Shown one piece after another: positions 1 to 8,759 of a stretch of 64,000 nucleotides of DNA. Each line of letters opens with the position of its first letter. Positions within the stretch are counted from its first letter, which is position 1. The stretch covers positions 186,001 through 250,000 of the forward strand of contig NZ_CANLTL010000001.1 in the NCBI RefSeq assembly GCF_947494015.1. Direction: 5' to 3'. The DNA comes from an uncultured Cellulomonas sp. (GTDB lineage Bacteria; Actinomycetota; Actinomycetes; Actinomycetales; Cellulomonadaceae). The position numbers and the translations under genes were made by a program. The notes below the pieces were generated by a model. The model was not told the DNA's origin. It searched no databases and saw only the letters and a list, made by a program, of their open reading frames with translations.

Positions 1-1
1 C

Positions 2-1042
2 CGGCCGCTGCTCATGGCCCTCACGGGGACCCCGCTGATCAACGACATCGAGGACTTCCGCGCCATCTGGCAGCTCCTCGGCTGGATCGACGACACCGCG
101 CCGCTCGGTCCGCTGCAGGCCGCGCTGGAGGAGACCGGCCTCACCCCGGCCGACCCCGGGTTCTACGCCGCCGCGCGGGCCAGCGTGATCGATCTGGGCA
201 TCGTGCGCCGACGCAAGGTGGACGTGGTCGCGGACATCCCCGCCCGCCGGGTGGCGGACCTGCCGGTCGAGCTCGACGGCGCAGCCGGCCGGTCGATCCG
301 CGCCGCCGAGGCGGCGCTGTCGCGCCGGCTGGTGGAGCGGTACCGGTCCGCCCTGGAGTTCCGCGCGGGCGACGCGGTCGTGGACGGGATCGACGAGGCA
401 CTCGTGCGCCGGGTGGCGGCGGCCGAGCTCAAGGACTCCTCGTCGCCGGCCGGTGGCGAGAACGTGTTCACGCTGGTCCGGCGGATCGGCCAGGCCAAGG
501 CCGGGCTGGCCGCCGACTACGCCGCACAGCTGGCCCGCAACGTCGGCAAGGTCGTCTTCTTCGCCAAGCACCTCGACGTGATGGACGAGGCCGAGCAGAC
601 CTTCGCCGACCGTGGCATCCGGTACGTCTCGATCCGCGGCGACCAGACCGCCAAGGCCCGCGAGAAGAGCATCACCGCGTTCACCGAGGACCCGGACGTG
701 TCCATCGCGGTGTGCTCGCTGATGGCCGCGGGCGTCGGGCTGAACCTGCAGGTCGCGTCCAACCTGGTGCTCGCGGAGCTGTCGTGGACCGACGCCGAGC
801 AGACCCAGGCGATCGACCGGATCCACCGCATCGGCCAGTCGGAGCCCGTCACCGCGTGGCGGATCATCGCCGCCCAGACCATCGACGCCCGGATCGCCGA
901 GCTGATCGACAGCAAGTCGGGGCTCGCCGCCCGGGCGCTGGACGGCGCGGACGACGAGGACGTCCCGTCCTCGGCGTCGGTGCAGCTCGAGGCCCTGGTA
1001 CGCCAGCTCACCGATGCGCTCGCCGCGGAGGGCGTGGGCTGA
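2..1042 (+). CDS. SNF2-family helicase, C-terminal part (5' truncated)
   Basis: The gene enters the window already in frame and its start lies upstream; 346 residues are visible. Seen: the motif LTGTP near residue 9 (end of the first RecA-like lobe), a motif-IV-like segment GKVVFFAKHLDVMDEAEQ, then AAGVGLNLQVASNLVLAE and QAIDRIHRIGQ, which are motifs V and VI of the SNF2 C-terminal helicase lobe. The RIHRIGQ arginine-finger motif is diagnostic of SNF2/Swi2 ATPases. The family translocates on double-stranded DNA to remodel or strip bound proteins. Bacterial members occur in repair, transcription recycling and defence, and the missing N-terminus prevents a choice between these. It ends with TGA at 1040, 32 bp before the next gene on the same strand. 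Confidence 0.85.
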   Translation, partial: RPLLMALTGTPLINDIEDFRAIWQLLGWIDDTAPLGPLQAALEETGLTPADPGFYAAARASVIDLGIVRRRKVDVVADIPARRVADLPVELDGAAGRSIRAAEAALSRRLVERYRSALEFRAGDAVVDGIDEALVRRVAAAELKDSSSPAGGENVFTLVRRIGQAKAGLAADYAAQLARNVGKVVFFAKHLDVMDEAEQTFADRGIRYVSIRGDQTAKAREKSITAFTEDPDVSIAVCSLMAAGVGLNLQVASNLVLAELSWTDAEQTQAIDRIHRIGQSEPVTAWRIIAAQTIDARIAELIDSKSGLAARALDGADDEDVPSSASVQLEALVRQLTDALAAEGVG

Positions 1043-1062
1043 GACCGGCCGGCGCTCGCACC

Positions 1063-1068
1063 TACCCT
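1063..1068 (+). promoter_or_regulatory. -10-like hexamer TACCCT, leaderless arrangement
   Basis: TACCCT ends 6 nt before the ATG at 1075 and no Shine-Dalgarno lies between. Transcription would begin at or next to the start codon. This spacing recurs at many starts in the window. Confidence 0.45.
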
Positions 1069-1074
1069 GGTGGG

Positions 1075-1326
1075 ATGAGCTCCGATCCGGTCTCGCAGGG
1101 CAAGCGCACCGAGGTCGTGGACGGGGTGACGATCACATACCACGCCAACGGGCAGACGGTCTGGTCCCGCGGCCGGGTGGAGAACGGCCAGCCCGCGGGG
1201 TACTGGGAGTGGTACCGGATCGACGGGACGCTCAAGCGGTCCGGCACGTTCGACGCCGGCACGCCGGTCGGTTCGTGGACCACGTACGACTCCCAGGGTG
1301 AGCCGTACAAGACGACCCAGCGGTAG
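1075..1326 (+). CDS. Small MORN-variant (YwqK-like) repeat protein
   Basis: This 83-residue protein has about three degenerate repeats of the type YxxNGxxxxxGxxxNGxxxGxWxxY: TYHANGQTVWSRGRVENG, then YWEWYRIDGTLKRSGTFDAG, then SWTTYDSQGEP. These match the MORN-variant repeat found in the YwqK-type antitoxin family. There is no signal peptide. The same reading frame is open further upstream, through the helicase gene, but the ATG at 1075 is chosen because it begins the conserved repeats and has a well-placed -10 hexamer. The family is often labelled as antitoxin, but no toxin gene is adjacent here, so only the repeat architecture is supported. A possible bidirectional terminator follows at 1411-1457. 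Confidence 0.7.
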   Translation: MSSDPVSQGKRTEVVDGVTITYHANGQTVWSRGRVENGQPAGYWEWYRIDGTLKRSGTFDAGTPVGSWTTYDSQGEPYKTTQR

Positions 1327-1410
1327 CCGCGTCGTCGGTGTGGTCGCGCGCCCAGCCCGCGTCGCGTCGCCGGGGCCGCCTGCACGACGGCGACGCGGCC
1401 CGGGCACCGA

Positions 1411-1457
1411 CGAGGCGACCGGCCGGTAGGCGTGCTCCTCACCGGCCGGCCGCCTCG
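1411..1457. terminator. Bidirectional hairpin between convergent genes
   Basis: The arms 1411-1427 and 1441-1457 pair at 16 of 17 positions (outer CGAGGCG/CGCCTCG, inner CCGGCCGGT/ACCGGCCGG, one A-C mismatch) around a 13-nt loop. It lies between the ends of the MORN gene and the rhamnogalacturonan lyase. No U-tract is present, as is common in actinobacteria. Confidence 0.7.
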
Positions 1458-1475
1458 CTCGTCGCACCGGGCCGT

Positions 1476-1520
1476 CGACCTCCGTCAGCCCGACCTCCGT
1501 CAGCCCGACCTCCGTCAGCC
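1476..1520. repeat. Three perfect 15-bp tandem repeats over a stop codon
   Basis: CGACCTCCGTCAGCC occurs three times in direct succession at 1476, 1491 and 1506. The third copy carries the TGA stop of the leftward lyase gene (TCA at 1515-1517). The other two copies lie just beyond the stop and also contain an in-phase TGA, because the unit is a multiple of three. Confidence 0.95.
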
Positions 1521-4500
1521 CTGCGTGCCCGCCCCGCCGGTGGCCGGGCGCACCAGGTCGTCGTACCGGTGCAGGAACGCCGCCATCGCCTGCCGGGTCA
1601 CCGGCCGCGTGATCCCGTAGACCTCGCCGTCGTACCCGCGGGCGATGCCGCCGGCCTCGACCCACGCGATCGCCTCCGCGAACGCGTTGTCCGGGTGCAC
1701 GTCGGAGAACGACGAGCCGGCCGCGACCGCCGGCTCACCGGCCAGCCGGTACAGGAACGCCGCCGTCGCCTGCCGCGAGACCGGCGCGGTCCCCCGGAAG
1801 GTGCCGTCGCCGTAGCCGGTCGCGTAGCCGGTCTGCGCCATCCACTCGATCTGCGTGTAGAACGGGTGCTCGGGATCGACGTCCGGGAAGGTCTGGACCC
1901 CGGCCTCCGGCTCCCAGTCCGCCCCCGCGTACCGGTACAGGAACGCCGCCATCGCCTGCCGCGACATCGCCGACGCCGGGTAGAAGAACACCTGGTCACC
2001 GACCGGCGTGCCGTTCGACAGGCCGGTGTCCGCGAGCCAGCGGATGTCGGCGTAGAACGCCTGCCCCGGCACGACGTCGACGAAGTCGGGTCCCTGCACC
2101 GGCCCCGGGACCGGCTCGCCCGGCTCGGCCGGGGTCGTGTAGTCCAGGGCCGGTGCCGGCGGCGTCGTCATGCCCACGCCGATGAAGTACGAGGGGTGCG
2201 GAGGCTGGTTGTAGGCCGTGTTCTGGCCGGCCACCGCCACCCGGTACTGCGAGTCGGACAGCAGGGTCCGCAGCCGCACGTCCGTGGGGTCCACCGTCGT
2301 CGCGACGCGCAGTGCGGTCGAGTCGTCGGTGCGGGTCACGAGCTCCTCGCGCCAGTCACCGAGCAGGTCGGCCTGCAGCGACGGGTTCCCCTTGGTGTCG
2401 TTGTTCGACAGCGTGCCGGTCGCCCGGTACAGCTCGACCGACTCGGCCGCCTCCGGGTCCCACTCGGAGATGATCGGGACGCCCGTACGGGTCGCCTCGT
2501 CGAAGTCGTGGTCGCCGATCTCGCGCAGCAGGTCGCCGTCCCACCAGGTCACGAAGTTGGCGGCCGGGATGCTGGTGGAGATCAGCTCCCCGGACGCCGA
2601 CCGCAGCTCGCCGGTCGGGGAGTTCCAGGCGGCGTCCCCGCCGACCGCCCACCACTCCGCACCCGGGTGACCGGGGTCGATGTCGCCGGCCGCCGCGCGG
2701 CCGGTGTCCCGGGTCGCGGGGATGGCGGACAGCACCTCGCCGGACCGGGCGTCGCGGAAGGTCGCACCCCGGCTGCCCGAGCGCGCCATGTCCTCGTGGG
2801 CCGCGACGACCTCGAGACCTGCCCGGGACGGGTCGAAGTCGGACACGTGCAGGGCGTCGCCGTGCCCGAGGCCGGTGTTGTCCAGGACGTCGCCGTCGTC
2901 GTCGATCGTCATGGACCCGAAGACGATCTCGTCCTTCTGGTCCCCGTCGACGTCGGCCACCGAGAACTGGTGGTTGCCCTGGCCCTCGTACTGGTCTCCG
3001 GCCTCGTCGCTGTCGAACACCCAGCGCTCGGTGAGGTTCTCCCCGTCCCAGTCCCACGCCGCGACGACCGCGCGGGTGTAGTAGCCGCGGGAGAAGATCG
3101 CGCTCGGGTGCTCCCCGTCGAGGTACGCCGTCCCGGCGAGGAAGCGGTCGACGCGGTTGCCGTAGGTGTCCCCCCAGGCGCCGACGTCACCGCGCGCCGG
3201 CACGTAGTCGACCGTGTCCAGGGCGGCGCCGGTCGCGCCGTCGAAGACGGTGAGGAGCTCCGGGCCCGCCAGCACGTAGCCGTCGGTGTTGCGGTGGTCG
3301 GCGTCGGCGTCGCCGATCACCGTGCCGGCGCCGTCGGTGGTGCCGTCGGCGGTCTTCATCATGACCTCGGCCCGGCCGTCGCCGTCGTAGTCGAAGACCT
3401 GGAACTGGGTGTAGTGCGCCCCGGCCCGGATGTTGCGTCCGAGGTCGACCCGCCACAGCCGGGTGCCGTCCAGCTCGTACGCGTCGACGTAGACGGTGCC
3501 GGTGTAGCCGGGGCGGGAGTTGTCCTGGGAGTTGGTGGGGTCCCACTTCAGGACGATCTCCAGCTCGCCGTCGCCGTCGACGTCACCGACGGACGCGTCG
3601 TTCGCGCGGTACTCGTAGGTCTCGTCCGTGGGCGTCGTCCCGCCGGCGGGCTTGTCCAGCGGGACGTCGAGCGTCTGCTGGTCCCACACGCCGAAGCTGT
3701 CGGTGGCCCACCGCTCGACCCCGTCGACGACGGCGCTCACCCGGTACGCCGCATCGGCGTCGCCCTGCGCGTCCACGAGGTTCGTGCTGCCGGTCACGGG
3801 TGCGTCGGTGATCCGCTGCCCGTCCCGGTACACGTGGAAGGCCAGCCCCAGCGGGTCGTCACCGAGCAGGCGCCACCCGAGGTAGACGCCGCCGTCCGTC
3901 GCGACGGCGACCGGCGCGCGGTCGAGGCGCTCGGCCTGCCGCTGCAGGACGACGGACCGGTCGAGCTGGACGCCCGGGGCCAGCGCCGAGCGGCCACCGA
4001 CGCCGACGGCCGCGACCCGGTAGACGTGGTCGGCCGTGGCGCCCGCACCCGGGTCGGTCCACGTGGTGCCGTCCGTGCGCGTCACCCGCACCGGCTCACG
4101 TCCCGGCCCGGCGCGGAGGACGTCGTAGGCCACCGCCCCGTCCACCGCCGCCCAGGACACCCGGGCCCCGCCGTCGGTCCAGGCGGCAGCCAGGCCGGTC
4201 GGCACCGCCGGCGCGGGCACCGCCGGGTCGACGACCTGCACGGTGAGCGGCTCGGACGGCCGGCTCTCCCGGCCCGAGGCCCGCACGGCGGCGACGGTGT
4301 ACGTGTACCCGTCGGCGAGCTGGACGTCGGTGTCGGTCCACCGCGGGGCGTCGGCGGCCGGCACGTCGGCGACCAGCGTCGCGGCCCCGCCCGCGGTGCC
4401 CCGGTACACGTGGTAGGACGCCGCGCCGTCGACCGCCGGCCACGACAGCGTCGTCGACGACGTGCCGGCACCCGCGGCGACCGTCGCGGTCACGGCGGGG

Positions 4501-5093
4501 GCGTCGAGCGGGGTCAGCACCTCGATCGCGTTCAGACGGATCGAGGAGCCCGCCGCGACGACCGTCAGCCGACCGTCCGTCACCTGCACGCCCTCGAGCG
4601 TCCGGACGTCGATGTTCCCCGACCCCGGCCCGCGCGGGGCGACCGTGGTCCCGTTCACCGTGAAGCCCTGGTTGGACGACGCGATCAGGTCGCCGGAGCG
4701 CAGGACGACGGTGTAGGTCCCGTCGGGCACCTGCGCGACGAACGTGCTGCCCGCGCCGGGCAGCACGAAGTCGCGGTCGGCGACGTCGCCGTCACCGCCG
4801 CGGTCCCGGCACGCGTTCACGGCGAACGGCTCCACGAAGCCGAACCCGGCCTCGTCGGTGTAGGCCGTGGTGGGCAGGACGGGCGTCCAGCCGGCCGCCA
4901 CGGGGTTCCCCTCGCACTGGAAGTCGAACAGGTGGTCGGTCAGCGGCTCGGCGGCGAGCGCCGGCAGGCCGGACCCGGCGGCCAGCGCGGCGGCGAGCGC
5001 ACCGGCTCCGGCCAGGCGCGCGGGCCGACCGCCCCCTGCGGCGCCACGGCCCCGGGGTCGTCGGGAGGGGTACAGGGACTGGTGCACGGACAC
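1515..5093 (-). CDS. Secreted rhamnogalacturonan lyase (PL11) with Fn3 and SLH repeats
   Basis: This 1192-residue exoenzyme is predicted to cleave the rhamnogalacturonan I backbone of pectin by beta-elimination. Residues 1-48 are a signal peptide ending LPALAA. Residues ~50-196 resemble the beta-sandwich found at the N-terminus of rhamnogalacturonan acetylesterases (FDFQCEGNPVAAGWTPV). Two Fn3-like domains follow (~200-375). The PL11 catalytic domain (~380-1000) is recognised by its start RAPVAVATDGGVYLGWRLLG and by FSVADVDGDQKDEIVFGSM and GHGDALHVSDFDP, which include calcium-type DxDGD loops. Three SLH repeats close the protein (~1015-1190), each ending in a variant of [11 protein letters not shown]; they should hold it on the wall. 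Start is GTG at 5093; the Shine-Dalgarno is weak. A perfect LacI-type palindrome lies 109 bp upstream. The family assignment rests on remembered PL11 motifs. Confidence 0.88.
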   Translation of the reverse strand: MSVHQSLYPSRRPRGRGAAGGGRPARLAGAGALAAALAAGSGLPALAAEPLTDHLFDFQCEGNPVAAGWTPVLPTTAYTDEAGFGFVEPFAVNACRDRGGDGDVADRDFVLPGAGSTFVAQVPDGTYTVVLRSGDLIASSNQGFTVNGTTVAPRGPGSGNIDVRTLEGVQVTDGRLTVVAAGSSIRLNAIEVLTPLDAPAVTATVAAGAGTSSTTLSWPAVDGAASYHVYRGTAGGAATLVADVPAADAPRWTDTDVQLADGYTYTVAAVRASGRESRPSEPLTVQVVDPAVPAPAVPTGLAAAWTDGGARVSWAAVDGAVAYDVLRAGPGREPVRVTRTDGTTWTDPGAGATADHVYRVAAVGVGGRSALAPGVQLDRSVVLQRQAERLDRAPVAVATDGGVYLGWRLLGDDPLGLAFHVYRDGQRITDAPVTGSTNLVDAQGDADAAYRVSAVVDGVERWATDSFGVWDQQTLDVPLDKPAGGTTPTDETYEYRANDASVGDVDGDGELEIVLKWDPTNSQDNSRPGYTGTVYVDAYELDGTRLWRVDLGRNIRAGAHYTQFQVFDYDGDGRAEVMMKTADGTTDGAGTVIGDADADHRNTDGYVLAGPELLTVFDGATGAALDTVDYVPARGDVGAWGDTYGNRVDRFLAGTAYLDGEHPSAIFSRGYYTRAVVAAWDWDGENLTERWVFDSDEAGDQYEGQGNHQFSVADVDGDQKDEIVFGSMTIDDDGDVLDNTGLGHGDALHVSDFDPSRAGLEVVAAHEDMARSGSRGATFRDARSGEVLSAIPATRDTGRAAAGDIDPGHPGAEWWAVGGDAAWNSPTGELRSASGELISTSIPAANFVTWWDGDLLREIGDHDFDEATRTGVPIISEWDPEAAESVELYRATGTLSNNDTKGNPSLQADLLGDWREELVTRTDDSTALRVATTVDPTDVRLRTLLSDSQYRVAVAGQNTAYNQPPHPSYFIGVGMTTPPAPALDYTTPAEPGEPVPGPVQGPDFVDVVPGQAFYADIRWLADTGLSNGTPVGDQVFFYPASAMSRQAMAAFLYRYAGADWEPEAGVQTFPDVDPEHPFYTQIEWMAQTGYATGYGDGTFRGTAPVSRQATAAFLYRLAGEPAVAAGSSFSDVHPDNAFAEAIAWVEAGGIARGYDGEVYGITRPVTRQAMAAFLHRYDDLVRPATGGAGTQG

Positions 5094-5201
5094 CGGGCAT
5101 CACCATGGTCTCGTCGTCGAGTCCGCTGCCCCGGGAGCGTTCCGGCCGGCCGTCGGCGTCGTCGCCGTCAGCGCGAGTGACGCCCGGGGCGTCGGTTAGG
5201 T

Positions 5202-5211
5202 GAAACGTTTC
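5202..5211. promoter_or_regulatory. LacI-family operator GAAACGTTTC
   Basis: GAAACGTTTC is a perfect 10-bp palindrome with a central CG, the core of LacI/GalR-family operators. It lies 109 bp upstream of the lyase start and is AT-rich against a very GC-rich background. No LacI gene is in the window, so the regulator would be encoded elsewhere. Sugar-responsive repression of the pectin lyase is the likely role. Confidence 0.65.
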
Positions 5212-5222
5212 TATCCGACATC

Positions 5223-5241
5223 CCCGCTGTGACCCAGCGGG
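5223..5241. terminator. Short hairpin downstream of the MFS gene
   Basis: CCCGCTG and CAGCGGG form a perfect 7-bp stem around TGACC. It lies between the leftward MFS gene (stop at 5367) and the lyase promoter region, where a terminator would be expected. The stem is short and has no U-tract. Confidence 0.4.
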
Positions 5242-5366
5242 TCTCGCATCATGGAATGCGCTCTCCCAGGACGCGTCGGGTCGCCGTCATCGACCGCGGG
5301 GCCCCAGCCATGGCGGGCTCGCACGCCGGCACGGGCGCCGGCGGGGCGCCGCGGCAGCCGCGGCAC

Positions 5367-6833
5367 TCACCGCGTCGAGAGCTCGCCGGCGGTCAGCTGG
5401 GCGGCCGGCTCGGGCGCGGTCGTGCGGGCGTAGGAGGCCGACAGCGCGCGGTACTGCGGGCTGGCCAGGGCCACCACGGTCGCGACGAGGCCGAGCAGCC
5501 CGGTGACCACGAACACCAGCGCGATCGCCCGGGCCTGCCCGGTGCCGAACCACCCCCCGATCGCGACCGCGCCCGCGCCGTCGTCGGTCATGAACGGGAC
5601 CACCACGAACTGCGTGAGCGGGCCGATGAGGAACGCCGTGAGCGGGGCGGCGGACTGCTCGACGCTCTGCGCGAAGCCGAACACCCGGCCCTGCCGCTCG
5701 TAGGGCACCACCCGCTGCAGCACCGTCTGCTCGGCCGCCTCCGCGAAGGGCATCACCAGCATGAACACCGCCATGGCGACCGTGAGCGTCACCACCGAGG
5801 ACGCGAGCGGGAAGATCATCGTCGCGGTCCAGGCCGCGGCGTTGACCAGCAGCAGGACCCGGACCGGTCGGCTGCCCAGGCCGACGCGCGCGACCAGCAG
5901 CCCGCCGACGATCATCACCGCGCTCAGCCCGCCCCACAGCAGACCCCACACCTGCACCGAGACCAGCGACAGCCCGTACGCGTCCATCAGCGCCATGAAC
6001 GCGCCGCCGATGAAGTTGTTGAAGCAGCTGAACGCGATCAGCGCGACCAGGCCCGGCACGCCGCGGACCAGACGCCACGTCCCGCGCAGGTCGACCCCTC
6101 CCTGCCCGGCGGCCGGGTTCGGCGCCGCCGCGCCGTCGGGCTCGGCAGCCGGCTCGGCGCCCGGCTCCACCGCCGCCTCGGCGACCGTGACGACGCGCGT
6201 CTCGGGGACGTCCACCCGCGCCAGGTGCACCATCGAGGCCGCCAGCACGACCAGGGCCAGCACGATCACGACGAGCATGCCGCCGGCCGCGACGAGCACC
6301 CCGCTGATCACCGAGGTCACCAGCATCGAGGCGCCCGTGACGGTGCCCACCAGCCCGTTGGCCCGGTCCCGGCGGTCCGCCGGGACCAGCAGCGTGACCA
6401 GGGTGGGCAGGGCGATGGTGCGCGGGTTGCCGGCGATCACGCCGGTCATCAGCAGGACGACGAACACCCACAGCCACCAGGACCCGACGTCGGCGAACAC
6501 GCCGTCGGGCGCCAGCAGGTAGATCGCCAGGCACACGCCGTAGACGGCGATCGATGCCAGCGCCGACCCCTGCATCACCGCCTGCTTGTGGTGGTTGTCG
6601 ACCAGGCTGCCGAACGGGATCCCGGTCACCGCGATCGCCACCACGAAGATGCCCGCGATCATCCCGGTGGCGAAGACCGACCGCGTCTCCAGGAACACCC
6701 AGAACGTCACCGCGAACCAGACGGTGTAGTTGATGACCGCGACGACGGCGTTGTTGGCGAGCAGGTGGGCGAACACCCGCTGGGTGCCGTGTCGCAGGTC
6801 CAGTCGGGGCGAGGGGGTGTCGGTGGTCGGCAC
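5367..6833 (-). CDS. MFS transporter, probable exporter
   Basis: This 488-residue membrane protein has about twelve hydrophobic segments and a long central cytoplasmic loop (~residues 205-245) rich in Ala, Glu and Pro, the usual MFS 6+6 arrangement. The segment PADRRDRANGLVGTVTG and the LLW-GGLSAVMIVGGLLVARVG half-repeat are typical of the drug/siderophore-exporter branch (EntS/MFS_3-like). No substrate can be read from the sequence. Start is GTG at 6833 with GGAG six bases upstream. It is divergent from the TetR gene at 6990, and the 156-bp gap holds that gene's promoter and operator candidate, so joint repression is plausible. Confidence 0.8.
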   Translation of the reverse strand: MPTTDTPSPRLDLRHGTQRVFAHLLANNAVVAVINYTVWFAVTFWVFLETRSVFATGMIAGIFVVAIAVTGIPFGSLVDNHHKQAVMQGSALASIAVYGVCLAIYLLAPDGVFADVGSWWLWVFVVLLMTGVIAGNPRTIALPTLVTLLVPADRRDRANGLVGTVTGASMLVTSVISGVLVAAGGMLVVIVLALVVLAASMVHLARVDVPETRVVTVAEAAVEPGAEPAAEPDGAAAPNPAAGQGGVDLRGTWRLVRGVPGLVALIAFSCFNNFIGGAFMALMDAYGLSLVSVQVWGLLWGGLSAVMIVGGLLVARVGLGSRPVRVLLLVNAAAWTATMIFPLASSVVTLTVAMAVFMLVMPFAEAAEQTVLQRVVPYERQGRVFGFAQSVEQSAAPLTAFLIGPLTQFVVVPFMTDDGAGAVAIGGWFGTGQARAIALVFVVTGLLGLVATVVALASPQYRALSASYARTTAPEPAAQLTAGELSTR

Positions 6834-6952
6834 GGCCGGCTCCAGTCCGTCGACGCGGGTCCGCCGCCGCGGCGTCGCGGGGGCGGATCGGGATGACGAC
6901 GGGCTGACCGCGGCGCCGTCCGGAAGTCATCGGCGGACCCCGGCACCGCCCC

Positions 6953-6999
6953 TTGCCGACGGACTGAACACGCGTATAGCGTCCTGTACATGCGTTCAG
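6953..6999 (+). promoter_or_regulatory. Promoter and imperfect dyad over the tetR start
   Basis: TTGCCG (6953-6958) and TATAGC (6975-6980) are separated by 16 bp. TAGCGT (6977-6982) ends 7 nt before the ATG at 6990, giving a leaderless transcript. A dyad spans 6964-6999: the outer CTGAAC/GTTCAG arms are perfect, and 12 of the 18 half-site positions are symmetric. It covers the -10 region and the start codon, as expected for TetR autorepression. Confidence 0.55.
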
Positions 7000-7670
7000 G
7001 GCACGCGCCGCGCGGGGTCTCCGCCGACGACCTGACCACCCGCGCCCGGATCCGCGACGCCGCCGTGCTGCGGTTCGGCCGGGACGGCTTCGGGACGCCG
7101 CTGCGGGCGATCGCGACCGACGCGGCGGTCAGCGCCGGGCTGGTCATCCACCACTTCGGCACCAAGGAGCGGCTGCGGGAGGCGTGCGACGAGCACGTCC
7201 TGGACCAGATCAGGCACGCCAAGCAGGACAACCTCGGGGAGGCGTCCGGGGGGCGGTTCCTGGAGTACCTGGCGACCGCGGAGCAGTTCGCGCCGGTCTT
7301 CGCCTACGTGCTGCGCTCGCTGCAGCACGGCGGGCCGCTGGCCGCGACCTTCGTCGACCACATGGTGCGCGACGCCGTCGACTACCTCGCCGAGGGGGTC
7401 GCGGCCGGGGTGATCGTCCCCAGCCGGGACGAGCCGGCCCGGGCGCGCTACCTCGTGCTGTCCTCGCTGGGGGCCGGACTGCTGGCGATGACGGTGGACC
7501 CGCCGCGGGACCCCACGGACCTGGCCGCGATGATGCGCCGCCACGTCGACGCGATCACCCTGCCCGCCCTGGAGCTGTACACCGAGGGCTTCCTCACCAC
7601 CCGCCGGATGCTCGACGAGTACCTGCTGTACGTGTCCGACCCGCCCCCGGCCGGCGAGCACGCACCCTGA
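6990..7670 (+). CDS. TetR-family transcriptional repressor
   Basis: This 226-residue protein has an N-terminal TetR helix-turn-helix at residues ~18-65: TRARIRDAAVLRFGRDGF, then TPLRAIATDAAVSAGLVIHHFGTKERL, where the recognition helix is followed by the typical HHFGTKE turn. The remaining ~150 residues are an all-helical ligand and dimer domain with no recognisable ligand signature. It is followed on the same strand by an ABC exporter ATPase and permease (gap 123 bp, filled by tandem repeats) and is divergent from an MFS exporter. This is the classic layout of a drug-efflux repressor. The ATG at 6990 has no Shine-Dalgarno. Confidence 0.88.
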   Translation: MRSGHAPRGVSADDLTTRARIRDAAVLRFGRDGFGTPLRAIATDAAVSAGLVIHHFGTKERLREACDEHVLDQIRHAKQDNLGEASGGRFLEYLATAEQFAPVFAYVLRSLQHGGPLAATFVDHMVRDAVDYLAEGVAAGVIVPSRDEPARARYLVLSSLGAGLLAMTVDPPRDPTDLAAMMRRHVDAITLPALELYTEGFLTTRRMLDEYLLYVSDPPPAGEHAP

Positions 7671-7680
7671 CCCGTCGCCG

Positions 7681-7739
7681 CCCCGGCGACGTCCCCGCCC
7701 CGGCGACGTCCGCGCCCCGGCGACGTCCGCGCCCCGGCG
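7681..7739. repeat. 17-bp tandem repeat, about 3.5 copies
   Basis: CCCCGGCGACGTCCGCG-type units begin at 7681, 7698 and 7715, followed by a half unit at 7732. The first copy differs by one base. The array starts 10 bp after the tetR stop codon and lies between it and the ABC ATPase. Confidence 0.92.
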
Positions 7740-7793
7740 CCACCACAGCAGCACCCCGCAGCGCTCTGCACCACCCGGTGAACGAGGACCGAC

Positions 7794-8759
7794 ATGACCA
7801 CCAGCACCCCGGGCGCACCCGCACCCGCCATCGACATCCACGGCCTGCGCAAGTCGTTCGGCAGCGTCCGGGCCCTCGACGGCCTCGACCTGACCGTCCA
7901 CGCCGGCGAGGTGGCCGGCTTCCTGGGCCCCAACGGTGCCGGCAAGTCCACCACCATCCGGGTCCTGCTCGGGCTGCTGCGCGCGGACGCCGGCAGCGTG
8001 CGCCTGCTCGGCGGCGACCCGTGGGCCGACGCCGTCGACCTGCACCGCCGGCTCGCCTACGTGCCCGGCGACGTGAGCCTGTGGCCGAACCTCACCGGCG
8101 GCGAGGCGATCGACCTGCTGACCCGGCTGCGCGGCCCCGTCGACCCCCGGCGCAAGGCCGAGGGGCTCGAGCGCTTCGACCTCGACCCCACCAAGAAGGC
8201 GCGCACCCTGTCCAAGGGCAACCGGCAGAAGGTCGCGCTCGTCGCCGCCTTCGCCTCCGACGTGGAGCTGCTGGTGCTGGACGAGCCCACCTCGGGCCTG
8301 GACCCGCTGATGGAGGCCGTCTTCACCGAGTACCTGCGCGACCTCAAGGCCGAGGGCCGCTCGGCCCTGCTGAGCAGCCACATCCTGCACGAGGTCGAGA
8401 AGGTGTGCGACACCGTGACGATCATCCGCGCGGGCCGCTCGGTGGAGTCCGGCACGCTGGCCGAGCTGCGACACCTGACGCGCTCCACCGTCGACGCCGT
8501 CGTCGTCGGTGACCCCGGCGGGATCGCGCGGGTCCCCGGCGTGCACGACGTCGTCGCGGAGCCCGACCGCGCGGGCACCCGGGTGCGGTTCGACGTCGAC
8601 GACGACCGGATGGGCGCCGTGCTGACCGCGCTCGGGTCGCTGGGGGTGCACCGGTTCACCGCGACGCCGCCGTCGCTCGAGGAGCTGTTCATGCGCCACT
8701 ACGGCGACGTGCCGGCCGAGGGCGGGCGGCGTCCCGTCCAGGCGGCAGGTGCGCGATGA
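7794..8759 (+). CDS. ABC transporter ATPase of a drug-exporter type system
   Basis: This 321-residue ATP-binding subunit has Walker A GPNGAGKS at residues 45-52, Q-loop region [12 protein letters not shown], an ABC signature in the form LSKGNRQK (~140) and Walker [14 protein letters not shown] (~160), then the H-loop SSHIL. The variant signature and the ~90-residue C-terminal extension, ending [13 protein letters not shown], are typical of DrrA-like and TnrB2-like exporters of antibiotics. Its ATGA overlaps the next gene, the permease, so the two are translationally coupled. The pair most likely exports a hydrophobic toxin or polyketide under TetR control; the substrate is unknown. Tandem repeats and a short spacer separate it from tetR. 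Confidence 0.92.
   Translation: MTTSTPGAPAPAIDIHGLRKSFGSVRALDGLDLTVHAGEVAGFLGPNGAGKSTTIRVLLGLLRADAGSVRLLGGDPWADAVDLHRRLAYVPGDVSLWPNLTGGEAIDLLTRLRGPVDPRRKAEGLERFDLDPTKKARTLSKGNRQKVALVAAFASDVELLVLDEPTSGLDPLMEAVFTEYLRDLKAEGRSALLSSHILHEVEKVCDTVTIIRAGRSVESGTLAELRHLTRSTVDAVVVGDPGGIARVPGVHDVVAEPDRAGTRVRFDVDDDRMGAVLTALGSLGVHRFTATPPSLEELFMRHYGDVPAEGGRRPVQAAGAR

Noticed and set aside
1075-1326. YwqK-like antitoxin with a neighbouring toxin
   Set aside because: The repeats fit, but the neighbours are a helicase and a convergent lyase. No toxin candidate is present.
1338-5180. A 1280-codon open frame on the plus strand opposite the rhamnogalacturonan lyase
   Set aside because: The translation is a low-complexity Arg/Gly/Val/Asp string without domains. 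It is the antisense shadow of the lyase, produced by the lack of AT-rich stop codons at this GC content.
7681-7739. Possible CRISPR-like array
   Set aside because: Units are contiguous 17-mers with no spacers and no cas genes are present. It is a simple tandem repeat.
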